A DNA stretch of 64,000 nt from NCBI GenBank assembly GCA_025024175.1, contig QCXZ01000003.1:19426392-19490391 (forward strand), read 5' to 3'. Below, in pieces: positions 49,969-61,215 of this stretch (position 1 is the first letter of the stretch; every line of letters begins with the position of its first letter). The DNA comes from Rhyzopertha dominica (Eukaryota; Arthropoda; Insecta; Coleoptera; Bostrichidae). Made by a program: the position numbers and the translations under genes. The notes beneath the pieces are model-generated. The model was given only the letters and a program-made list of their open reading frames with translations. It had not been told where the DNA came from and did not search any database.

Positions 49969-52900
49969 GTAACCTGTTAACTTTTGTGGTCATTTACACC
50001 TTTAATTCATAAAACATTGCTTATTCCTCATATTGTCATATTTTGTAGAAAGCAACTTATCAGAAATAAAGGAACAGTATGTCTCTTTGTCTAATGAACG
50101 TGATGATTTATTGGAGAAGCATGATGCCGCAACTAAAACAATTACAGAATTGGAAAATCAGGTCTCATTATCTGTTGCTGAAATTACTAAATTACAAAGC
50201 ACATGTAGTCGGCTGGAGGCCGAAATGGCTGATTTTAGGCATCAAAGAAATTTGGCTATTGATGAACGAGACGAATTGTTAAAGATGATTGATCGACGAA
50301 ATGCAGAAGTTGAAAGAATGCAAGCGGATATAGAGATACTTACTAAACAGTTGACTGCAGCCGTTAGTGCCAAATGTGAAGCACTAGCTCAGGCTGACGA
50401 AGTAGCATCTATGAAGTTGACTATTGAATATAAAGAAAAGCGACTAGAACAAGAACGTGCTTTACTAAATAATCAAGTCCAGAGTCTTACGCAAGATCTT
50501 ACCCAACGTACAGAAGAACTAATCAATTTGAGACGTGATAATGTATCCAGATGTATTCAGTTGGAAACTAAACTAACAGAGAAGAATCAGGAGTTGTCTG
50601 TTGCATTAGAGCAGATTCAATGCTTGACTGATGTGAACAGTAATTTGAAACAGAAAGCCGAAGAATTATCTGAAAAATTAATCTGTCAAAAAGAGGTGCA
50701 TTCCAAAGCCAATGAATCTTACATGCATGAACTTGAGACGAAAACAAAACTAGCGGAGTTATATAAGAGTACCAGTGAAGAATACCAGCAGCATGTTGAG
50801 AAACTTACCAAGGCTATTGCAGAAGTATGTAGTGTATTTTATTTATTCTTAACTTCCATTCATGGTTTTTATTTTTTGTGAGAAGTAGACTTAAGAAGAA
50901 AATTTTCTGAGTTCACGGCAAAACTTATAAAACTTAATTACATAATCAGAAGGATTCCTCCTACGTGATTCAAATGATGTGGAGTTTCAATTTTTTTTTA
51001 CAAGTATTTTCATATATATTAAAAAAATCATAACCACAAATTTTCTGGTCAATCTGGATGGTGTCATGAATCTGAATAGGGCTTTTTTATTTGAATAATT
51101 GTTTTTTCAGATGATGTTATTGATGTATTACCTTTGTGTATATATATTATAGTGTGCTCACCTACATTGCGAAAAAGGGGACAGATTTTGGGGGCGAAAT
51201 GCGAGTGTTTCTGGGGGCAAATGTTTGATGGCGCTGTAACGGATTTGTAAAATAGAAGTAATTGACGTTACCGGCATCTGGAGTACCCCTCATGTCCCCC
51301 ACTACAAAACCGTTCTTATACCGACATGCCGACGTTGCCAAATGATGCTACTGTTATGTTAGCGCAGAGTACGAGTTGCAATCATAAATAGTATATTCAT
51401 ACAAATCTGTTACAATACGTACTAAAAACAAAACCTTATGTCTTATGCAGCGACACAGTCGTCTTGCAGATCATTTTTTAATTCATATAATGAACATGTA
51501 ATCTCCGTAAATGTTCGTGTAGATGCAAATTACAAACTGCCGCGGGACATCCCGTAAAAACGAATTTTTATAAACACATTCCTCCTACGATTTATTGACT
51601 ACCTATTTATGGGTAGGTACTTATCTAATAAACAAAAAAAAACAGATTGTAATATATTCCGTTTACTGAACTTCAACAGTTCAAATCTAAGATTATATTT
51701 ATGCTTTAACAGATGATCTGCGCGATACAGTGAAAAACAATCGAACAAGCAATAAAAATATTACTATAGTCTTGCAAGCGAGATTCCCGAAGATAGGTCG
51801 TGTGAGGGTAGGTCAGGTTACAATATGTTTGTTATTTCTTCGACTATGTAGTAAATGAGATACCTACCGTTTTGGGCAAATAGACAAATAAGTATAACTG
51901 GAACTGGTGTTGATGTATGATTAAGAGAGACTGTGATTTGGAGCTTTGCAATTTGAAAGCCACGATGCGTGGAACCGCGAAAGCTGAAAAATGCTCGTCT
52001 TGTCGTCGTCTTCTGCAGTCGTTTGATAGAAGGGGTACTGTCTGATATTCCCCTTTAACAAAATTCAAAGCTCCGATTTACCGCATTTAATGCCATGTAG
52101 GAGTTCCGATGTTTGACGCTACTTACTGCCAAAAGACAGAGATAAATTAGCAAAATAGGTGTCTGCGATAAATCCCATAAGGTGAGCACACTATAATATA
52201 TATACACAAGGGTATTACAGTCATCATCCATTATACCTTACTTCAGTTTTAATAATAATAATGACATTTTATTCATAGGTTCATAGAATATGTCAATACA
52301 AGTGAAATACAGACATTACAATTTAAAAATACAATATGCAATTAAAATAATCCTTTACAGCTTAGAATGGTTTTTTACACTTGACTACCTATTCCCCTGT
52401 TAAAATAAAAAACCACATACTGTATATTTGTAAATATTGTGTGCACACTATAAAAAAAGTCCAGTAAAGGTATTTAAAAAAATAGGTATTATTCTTGAGA
52501 GGATATCATACTTTTGCATGTTTATTGGATAGGTACCTTAAATTTAATGTTGTAACAGTTTCATTATGTTTATTTGTTTTACATCAATGAATGTATTCAA
52601 TCACATGTATAGAGGCTATTCAATTAGTAGCTCCTGCAGGCGATATGCCATTTTANTTAAGTAAGAANTTAGGTGGCAGTGCCATCTGTCAGCATTGCAC
52701 TGACATGATGACAAAGCCACCTAGCTGCCTAAATGGGTACTACTTTCTAAAGGAAAAAAAAGCTGTCTGTACTGACGAGCTATAATGATAGCGAAATAGA
52801 TCTATCTGCAGTTGGTTGTGATGCAGACAGCACAGCATAGATATGCATTTTAATGTGATTTTATTGTTTTATTTGGAATTGCCACATTTCATAACCAAAA

Positions 52901-55900
52901 TACAGATTTTAGTACATTAGTGGTAACAGAGTTCACTACCACTTTCAAATATTGTTAATCTTACTTGCAATGTAAGTGACTATACAGTGAAATATTGAAA
53001 TACCTTTTGGTGAACAACTGCATGCCCTGGGTTTGTAATGAAAATGACATTTAGAATGTAGAAAAGTTGGTCAGGTTATACTTACTTGTTCAGAAATGCT
53101 TTTATTTTGTGACGCTGCCATCATTTCTCAAGACCTGTACATCTACATCATTAGTTAGGCATAGGCATTGCATACAATATATTTTCATCAAAACGTTTTG
53201 TATACTGTAAACATTTGTTTTAGTTGCAAGACAATTTAAAAACTGCATCAGAACAGTATGGTGATTTGGAAACCAAATATAAGGAGGAAACATTAAGAAA
53301 TGAAGAAATTCTGGAAAAGAAAAATGAATGTATTGCAGTACTAAAGAAAGAACTTGAGACTGCAAATCATGTGATAGAAGGACTAAAAGCAGAAACTCTA
53401 CAAAAGGACGTTGAAGGTAAGAAAATAATCTTAGGATTTAAATGTACTAATCAGTAAACCTTCCACACACCTAAATCATCATGCATGATTTTGTGCACAA
53501 TTCTTACAGCAATACTTAACTCATTTGCAGTATTTTTTATGCTTGTTCGTCGACTTGTACAAAGCAGCGTGCATACACGATTCACATTTTCATTGCTTTG
53601 GCTGGTCATTGGCCTACCTATTTCTAGAGACTCATAGCCATTCTTAAAATGCAGAAACCACTCATACACCTTACTACAACTTAGACGGTCATTTTCATAT
53701 ACCTCACACATCATTTTATAGGTTTCACTCGCTGTCTTACGACTTTTAAATCAAAATTTTATTGTGACAGGCTGCTCCATTGGGTTAACAATAATAATGC
53801 ATAAAAACAGCCTACCACAAATCTCTACCCACAGTGCCTCTACTTGAGGCATACTTCCATCTACTGGTACAAATAAAATACAGTTATCAGAGGAAGCTTC
53901 AGTTTACATATAGTTGTCCGAGAGATACTATCCCATTACTTGTAGAAAAAAATCAATCCCGGAACTTACTGAACTATCTGTGAATGTATGAGGGGAGTAT
54001 AAGACTTGACTCACATATACAACAGTAAACTCATTTTCTAGTGCTGAGAAATTCATATGTTAAGTCTTTCGAAAGTTATCGCGTCCACACACAATACCAC
54101 AGACACAGACACCGACAAGAAATTTTTTTTCATCAAATTTTTTAAAACGATTGAGCAAATAAAATTTTTTAAATTTTTTTCGCGATACAGTACTTTCCAT
54201 CTGTTGGATGTGGAAGTAATTGTGTTTACCATATGATTAGTTGTAAAAATCGACATATATAACATATAACGGCCCAAAATTACTACCTTGTGGNATACCC
54301 GATTTAATATTGTAACATCATGATTCAACATTANTTACTGCCACCTACGAAAATCTTTGCATTAAATATGACTGTATAAAGCGCATAAGATGATCAGAAA
54401 AACCACACTGTCTACGTAGTTTAGAAACAAGAATATTGTGATCCACCTTATCAAAGGCTTTTGCAAAATCAGTGTATACATTATCCACTTGCTGATAATT
54501 AATGAAATTGCTATTTATATAATCAGTAAAAACCGTCAAATTAGTAGTTGTTGAGCGGCTAGCCAAGAAACCATGCTGAGCTGGTTCACCCTAGATTCTT
54601 AAGGCCAAATACAGGGTATCAAAGTTGATATTTAAAAACCATTTTTTCACAATATAATCCACAGTTTCTTGACGTACACCCATGAGACCCATGGAGCTCA
54701 AATTATGTATTTTTTTAACATTTTTGTCGTCTATGTGTCTTCAATGCTCAAACCAATAGTTGACAGGATTTCTAAGTAGGCTTGGAAAAAGACATTTATT
54801 ACTAATAGGTAGGGTGGAAAGTTTCAGAAAATGGCGTTTATCTCTGAATCTAAGCATTTCGTCCAAAAAAACTGACAATGAAGTTTTGTACTAGAAAAAA
54901 ATCTGTTGGTCTCATGGGCGTACATCAAGAAAAGCTGGGGGGAGTTTAGAAAGTTACAAACCCCCGATATTCATTTGTTTTTACAGTAATGTTAACAATA
55001 ATTTAGGGGTACACTTAGATGTACAAACTCGTACCAAATTTCAACTCGATACCTCCAAAACTGTGGATTATATCTAAAAAAACAATTTTTAAATATCAGT
55101 TTTGACACCCTGTATTTTTTAAATGAAGCGTTTTTCAGAAATTTACCAGTAACAAAATCGTCATATTTTGGCCTCAAGAATCTAGGGTTAACGGAATGAC
55201 CGACTAATTTGCAACACCCTGTATAAGAACCCACTGAAGCACCAACATATTTACATATTATAGATTCCAATATCTTTGCAAAACATGATATGACAGTTAT
55301 CGGTCTGTAGTTTTTAACATTAAATTTACTTCCTTTCTTTAGCAAAGAACAGACTTTTCCAATCTTCCACAGCTCTGGAAAACAAGTATTTTGTAACACT
55401 GAATTAAAAATTATGCACGAAGGCTCTACCAATCCTTAACTATATATGCTGGGATACCATCATATCCCGGAGCTGCTTTAGGTTTAAGCTTATTAATTGC
55501 CTCAGGAACATCCTTGTGATCTACAGAATAAATATTTAAAGTCAACAGAAATTCTATCTTCAGCACAGCACTAATTAATTACAACAGGCTCCTCATAAAC
55601 CAAAGAAAAGTAGTCGGCAAAAGCCTGTGCAATATCCCTGTTCTTATCAAATTTAATGTTATCGCTAACTACATAGGTGGAATACCTGAGTTTTCTCTTT
55701 TTGAATGAACGTATGTCCAAAAAATATTTGGATTGGCTACTATACTATGTATTGTATATATAGTTCTTGTATAATTCATTAATTTTTTTTAACTAAAATT
55801 CTTAGAAACTTATAATTCTTACCACAATTAGTAATACCATTGTCTGTTATTCAGACAACGGTAATACTAAATGTTTTCCGTACACGTCTAGTTCGATCCT

Positions 55901-58900
55901 TCTCCCTAATCAGAATTTGAATTTCTGTTGTGTACCATGGTGGATACTTTCGAGATGTTCTGGTCTTGTGCGTACATTGCACAAAAATATAATTTAATTT
56001 TTCGTAAAAACAATCTAATTGCAATTAAAAATATTCAAGAAAGACCAATCAATGTTGAATAACAATCTATACAATTTATCAAAATCGCGGTCTATAGTTA
56101 AAATTATGAGCATACGAAGGCATATTTTCTTTTAATAGGTCTTTAAATTACCAGGCACTACGCAGAGTGCAGGGTGATGTGCATCCTCAGGAAGCATAAG
56201 CAATTCACACTTCTCAACTTCACATAATGCATTAGAAATGACAACAAAATTATAATTGGTAGCATCAGTAAAATTTAAAAAATTAACATATTATATTATG
56301 AGATAAATAACATTTGTAAATTGTCATGTTTGATCCAATTTTAATAATATGTGTCTTTTTTTTTAAGGGATATCGCCTACTGCAGCAACAATTTCACGGT
56401 TTTTGAAATCTGGTATGACCATGACTGAAATTTACAACAAATACATAGATGCTGAAGAACAACTGAATTCAGAGCGAGAAGAAGTTGCTCGTTTACAATC
56501 TTATATAGCACGCATAAGAGATGAACTTGAAGAAAAAGGTCCACTCATTAGACAACAGAGAATGGATCTTGAACTTGCTCTTAATAATCTGAGGATACTT
56601 GGGGAAAGGAATGACGATTTAATCAAAGAAGTTAATGATTTAAAGGAAACAGTCCTTGATGCAAAACGTTCAGAAGGTGAGGATGTCTTATTAAACTTGT
56701 TATGTTGTATTTGATTTAATGTATACCTATAATAATTTCAGCGGTAACCAAAAATGAAAATAAAAAATTGCAAGAAAGCTTATCAGATTTAGGAAGACAA
56801 GTTTGCCATTTATTACGTGAAGTTGAACATTCTAGAACAGGTTCTAATAGTTCTTCGGGTTCAACAGAGCAGGATAATATGAGTGATAGCGTCAACTCAG
56901 CTGATATCATCAGTAAAAGACTAGTGACGTTTAGTGATCTTCATGAAATGCAAACAAATAATCAGCATCTACTAGCTGTGGTGCGTGAACTTACTAGTAG
57001 ACTTGAGGAAGCTGAAGATTTTGACCCAGAGGCTGTAGACAATCTTAAAAGGGAAGTTGAAAGTCTACGTAAACAGCAAGCAGAGAGCCTTTCACAGCTG
57101 GAGAAGCAAAATAAGATGGTAACAATGATGATACACCAGAGAGATTTCTACAAAGAGATGTGCGGTCAAGGTAGTAAGTGTGGGGAAATTAGTGATGTAC
57201 CTATGGATTTGGAAAGAAACTACCTGCCAGATGGTTCGTTAAGTCCAAAATTACAGGAAGGCTCAGATGAGCAAAACGAGAAAATCAGAGAACTACAAAA
57301 CCAAATTGATAAATACACAAAAGAATTGTCCCAGTTAAAGGAAGAAAGCGACAGTTACAGGAAAGAGAAAACAATTAATGAAAAAATGCTTATTGAACAG
57401 ATAGATAGTATGAAAGGTGAACTGAAGGAAATGACTAGGGCAAATGCAAAATTGACATCCCAAAATGAAATGAATGAAGAAAAGTTCAAGATCTTAAACA
57501 CAAATGTTGAAATATACAGGAATCAGATTGCCAGCCTTGAAAAGAAAAACAAGATCTACAATGAAACCATTATAAAACACGAACAAACGTTAAGCTATTT
57601 GAAAGACGAGGTACTGCAGGCAGAAACCAAACTGTCACGTGCCGAGGTCATGTTGGGTAACCTGCAGAAGGAAAATGCACTCTTACGTGACGCTGAATCA
57701 CGCTTGCTGAAAGAAAGGGAAATGAACAAACGTGAATCGCACACTCAGAATCTCATCCAGACCAACATAGAGTTGATCAAGGCTACTCTGGAAAGAAATG
57801 ACGCTGAGAGCAGGATCCGTCTGGAAGCACGCTTGGATGAAGCACACAGGGAATGTGCAGCGTTGCGTCGCAGATTGCAAGAAGAGCAAGATAACTTCCG
57901 TCAACTGAGTGACCACTTCAAAAAACAGACAGACGTTGTCCAGAAACGTATGGAGGAAGAAAAGGAGCAGGCCGACAAATTACGTAAGGAACTGGCCGAA
58001 GTACGTGAAGATTTAGCCAACAAGTCCATGCAGATTGAAGATCTGACGAAAAAACTGAAGTGCTCTATACCTTCTGCAGCTGAAGGTGGAGTGGATAGCC
58101 GCCGACTTCATCAGTTAGAACAAATGCTGAGCGACAGCCAGGCAGAAGTACGTACGCTTCAGTCTAAGCTGAAGATCACTGCTCAGACTGCAGAACAACA
58201 CTGCAACGTTGCAGAAGCAGCTGAAAAACAATTGAAGGAAATCATAGAGCTCAAACAAGCGAGCGATAACAAGGTAAAGGAGCAGGAGAAAACCATCGCA
58301 AGATTACAGGAGCAATGTTCAGAACTGCAAGGTGAATTATCAGTTCAAACTGCTGACGATGACACTCCAAATTCTGATGTAAAGAGACAGGTAATTTTGT
58401 TGGAACAAGAATTACGCAACACTAAAGAAGACCTGCAGGATGCCAAGACTGAACTGGAAAAAGCGAGAAACGAAATTAAGACTCTGACTACGAACCTCGA
58501 AGAAGTGCAGAATAAATACACCCATCAGGTATTGCTGCACTCCAATGATCTTCAGGAACTCACATCTGCGAAAGAGGAACTAGTTCGTGCATTGGACGAA
58601 ATCGAAACAGTTAAGAAAGAGAGAAAGCAAGCCCTTGAAGCTCTAGAACAAAACAAATCCAGCTGGAAAAATCAGGAAGAATTGTTCCAAAGAGAGAAAG
58701 AAGAACTTAGTTCGAGGTTCACTGATATGGAAGCTCAAAATGCCTTACTTCTTGATCAGATACAAGCCTTGAATGCCAAGATCACAGTTATTCAGGCACA
58801 GGCGACTGCAGACCCGCCGTCTGCCGATACCTCTCTTATATCGAATCGTTCCTTGACAGAAGACGAGGTTAAATCTTCTGAGCAGTTGTTCCAGATCATT

Positions 58901-59795
58901 AGGTACCTTCGACAAGAGAAAGATTTGGCTGTAAGCAAGTGCGAAGTTTTAGAGGCTGAACAGCAGCGTGTACGAGCTGAACATGAATTGTTAACGATGG
59001 AATATAATGAAGTTAAAGCTGCATTAGAAGCGGAACGTCAAAAGTCAGAAGTATCAGTAGTAACGGCAGCTAAACATGCAGAGGTTTTGAGGAAGGTAGA
59101 GACGCTCAATGCCATCACTGACAGTAATAGATCCCTGAGACATGAAAGAGATTCTTTGTTATCTCAGGTGGACGAACTTCGAACACGCTTGGTCACTGTT
59201 GAAGAGCAGATTGCGCCATTGCAAGAGAAGAACAAAGAGCTATCAAAGAAAGCTGAAGCTATGCAAACTGAAAACATATCCATTAGGGCAGAAGCAACAA
59301 GATGGAGGCAAAGGGCAAACTTCCTTATCGAGAAATCAAATCGTACTAGTCCCGAAGACTGGAAGAAACTTCAGAATGAGAGGGAAACTTTAGCTAAACA
59401 GTTAACAATAGAAAGGTCAAACAATACAAAACTGACGGATGAAAATAACAATCTCAAGCAGCACAATTCACGGTTGGAAGAGCAGCTGAAGAGCCTCAGA
59501 GCTCAGAATCAAAATCAGGCAGAAGAAATAAATAATTTGAAACAGGAAGTGCAATCACTGCAATCACAGATTAGTTCAATTTCTCAGAACCTGGAACAGA
59601 CCCAGGATAAATACAATAAACTTGTCGAACAGAACCGTCTACTTACGGAAGAAACTGCCGGTAAAGATGTCACTATAACGGACCTGAAAAACAATCTAAC
59701 TCAAATTAGAAAAATTGCGAAGAAATACAAGAACCAGTGTGAGGATCAAGTTAAAGAAATAGAAGCTTTGAAACAGCAGCAGGAGGGAAGAGAAG
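49803..59795 (+). CDS. Mtor: Nucleoprotein TPR / Megator, 5' part (five exons)
   Basis: Exons 49803-49968, 50049-50824, 53224-53416, 56368-56676 and 56742-59795 join in frame at GT/AG sites to give 1499 codons; the gene continues past the window. TPR forms the nuclear-basket filaments of the nuclear pore and works in mRNA quality control and the spindle checkpoint. Evidence: continuous heptad-rich coiled coil; N-terminal SFVEKQIEEFLTVKAVLETN and ESNLSEIKEQY; the conserved GISPTAATISRFLKSGMTMTEIYNKY segment; and in the last exon the conserved LRQEKDLAVSKCEVLEAE, ETLNAITDSNRSLRHERDSL and WRQRANFLIEKSN of the TPR/MLP domain. Start: the first Met, in the position of the family start. Full family proteins are about 2,300 aa, so roughly 800 residues (acidic tail included) lie beyond 64000. 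Introns are loaded with TEs, yet no exon is damaged. Confidence 0.95.
50049..50824 (+). CDS. Mtor: TPR exon 2
   Basis: The acceptor TTTTGTAG ends at 50048. It encodes ESNLSEIKEQY to KLTKAIAE, all coiled coil. The donor GTATGT starts at 50825, phase 0. Confidence 0.93.
51148..52195. mobile_element. 1.05-kb non-autonomous element in TPR intron 2
   Basis: The ends TATAGTGTGCTCACCT and AGGTGAGCACACTATA are inverse. Flanks of ATATATAT on both sides (51140-51147 and 52196-52203) fit an 8-bp duplication, though in simple sequence. There is no transposase frame. It is probably hAT-related by target length. Confidence 0.7.
52196..53223. other. Rest of TPR intron 2
   Basis: It has no recognisable coding content. 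A short GC-rich hairpin (AGGTGGCAGTGCCA… / …CTGCCTA) near 52670-52735 carries two ambiguous bases. Confidence 0.4.
53224..53416 (+). CDS. Mtor: TPR exon 3
   Basis: The acceptor TTGTTTTAG ends at 53223. It encodes LQDNLKTASEQYGDLETKY to LQKDVE. The donor GTAAGA starts at 53417, phase 1. Confidence 0.9.
53458..53780 (-). pseudogene. mariner transposase, N-terminal fragment in TPR intron 3
   Basis: From ATG at 53780 the piece MEQPVTIKF, a stop, then ASETYKMMCEVYENDRLS, VYEWFLHFKNGYESLE and GRPMTSQSNENVNRV follow, ending with TANELSIAVRIVHKIMHDDLG. This is the mariner N-terminal helix-turn-helix region in normal order ('WFxRFKxG…GRPS', 'LxxDLGMRKV'). The catalytic part is missing. Confidence 0.75.
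54210..56000 (-). pseudogene. Jockey-like LINE ORF2 remnant, split by a foldback element
   Basis: Read downwards from 56000: PPWYTTEIQILIREKDRTRR (pre-RT 'W...L..LI..K.R'), NPNIFWTYVHSKR, and IAQAFADYFSLVYEEP. Next come KPKAAPGYDGIPAYIV, NSVLQNTCFPELWKIGKVCSL and KNYRPITVISCFAKILESII. An unrelated insert (54590-55219) interrupts, then QHGFLASRSTTTNL, VYTDFAKAFDKVDHNIL and a degraded SGxPQGSNFGPL follow. This order is that of a Jockey-superfamily reverse transcriptase. Several stops are present, and the FADD box region is not recognisable. Confidence 0.75.
54590..55219. mobile_element. Foldback element inserted in the LINE
   Basis: Blocks near the left (CTAGATTCTTAAGGCCAAA, CAGGGTATCAAAGTTGATATT, ATAATCCACAGTTT) return as reverse complements near the right (AAACTGTGGATTATAT, AATATCAGTTTTGACACCCTG, TTGGCCTCAAGAATCTAG). 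The outer right end is ACACCCTGTA. The LINE reading (…ICKYVGAS | QHGFLASRS…) resumes on either side, showing it is an insertion. Confidence 0.7.
56368..56676 (+). CDS. Mtor: TPR exon 4
   Basis: The acceptor is a long T-run plus AAG ending at 56367. It encodes the conserved GISPTAATISRFLKSGMT segment and further coiled coil to DAKRSE. The donor GTGAGG starts at 56677, phase 1. Confidence 0.93.
56742..59795 (+). CDS. Mtor: TPR exon 5 (3.05 kb)
   Basis: The acceptor AATTTCAG ends at 56741. 1017 complete codons are open; a donor GTGAGT begins at 59796, just before an in-frame stop that would otherwise end the protein. It contains the TPR/MLP domain region and a Ser/Gly-rich stretch (GSNSSSGSTEQD) near its start. 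Confidence 0.93.
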
Positions 59796-61215
59796 GTGAG
59801 TAATTTGCATTTGTGTAAAATTCTTTTTCTTAATATATACATTACTACTGCTGTGTAAGGGTGAATGCTTTCACTGTCCATAATATGAGATTAGTAATTT
59901 ATGGAAAAACTCGTTTGCTAAACATACATTAACAAAAATTTAACAATCTGACATTTTGATACACCTGTAATCTTTGTCAAAAACCAGAATCACCAAAAAA
60001 TGTCTGACACAAGTTCGAACAAAGTTTTAGAAGTAAAGAAACAAACAAAGATATCATAGAAACAACATATCAAGCTGATTTAAATAGTTCCAAGTAGAAA
60101 GGGTCAATCCACTTGATATACATAAACTACTTTATAATATAATGTCTATTATTGCTATTAAAGTTAAAAGTATTTCTATAAATTTCTATAGTTCTAGTTA
60201 GCTTTTTAATAATATTTTCATCTTTGTGAAATTGTACTGAGAATCACTCATGTACTTATTTTGTTAGAAGTTAATGTTCATGTACGTAAGATTTAGCTAT
60301 TTTTTTGCAGCCTAGCGGCATATATGTATGTGTTTTTACAAATGTGTCCCTACTTTTCTTTTGGTCTGACCCATGTAACATTTGCACAGGAACAAATAAT
60401 TTTTCAAACACCTTTATTTTCTAAATATACTTAATATTTTTTACTTAATTTGTTCAAATAATTTTATTCAAAATTGACAAAATATTCCCTTTACTATTAC
60501 TCATGTTAGTACCATCCCTGGTTGTCTGGAAAACTGTATTCTCACACATGCTTAAAGGTTAGTGTTGGGCAATACTAGATATTGATATGTATCGTAAAAG
60601 AATGTATCGATGCAAGTAGTGTATCGACTTTAGAAGTAATGATACCTTTAGTATGAAAATAATATCATATCGGATGAACACATTACAGAATAAACACCTG
60701 CTCATTTGAGGGTAAAAAAAAGCAATACAAATGTGCAAAAAAATTGCTTGGTTGCCATTTAAATCATCATGGAAATACTTTAACACACAAAGCCAAAAAG
60801 TAGGCTATGAAATGAAAAATAATGGAGAAGTTTAAGCTTAAGCTGAAAAGACCTCGGATTTAAGGATATAAGCCAGAAGAAGAAAAGATCAGGCTTCAAG
60901 TAAGCACCCTCCTTAAACAGGCTCTGACATCACCTGCCGATACAATACACGCAAGGTGTGAATAATCTCGATGCTAGCCATAATTATAGTATATTCTCTT
61001 GTTTCTTATTGTCAATCATTGACAAAAGTCAGTAGACTCCGTTTTTAAGCAAAATGAGTGGAAATCAGTTGACAAGCACAAACAAGTAATATACAGGGTG
61101 TCCAGAGCTAGCGTGATTCTCTTATAGCTCTGTTCGATTTGAAGATACTCAAAAACTTTTTAAACAAAATCGTAATCAAATTATCTCCTTTACATTTTAA
61201 AATTATTTTCACATA
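59796..61215. other. TPR intron 5, left part
   Basis: It holds no recognisable gene except a broken hAT end at 60560. A CAGGGTGTCC motif at 61094 may be a decayed foldback end. Confidence 0.45.
60560..60690. repeat. Broken hAT end related to 17273-18230
   Basis: It starts TAGTGTTGGGCAATAC, close to the ends of the 17.3-kb element, and is followed by repeated ATCGAT-type motifs (TGTATCGATGC, GTGTATCGAC). No opposite end was found, so it is a truncated relative. Confidence 0.55.

Noticed and set aside
52650..52740. Hairpin with AGGTGGC/CTGCC blocks as a structured RNA
   Set aside because: Two ambiguous bases fall in it, pairing is short, and no known RNA family is recognised.
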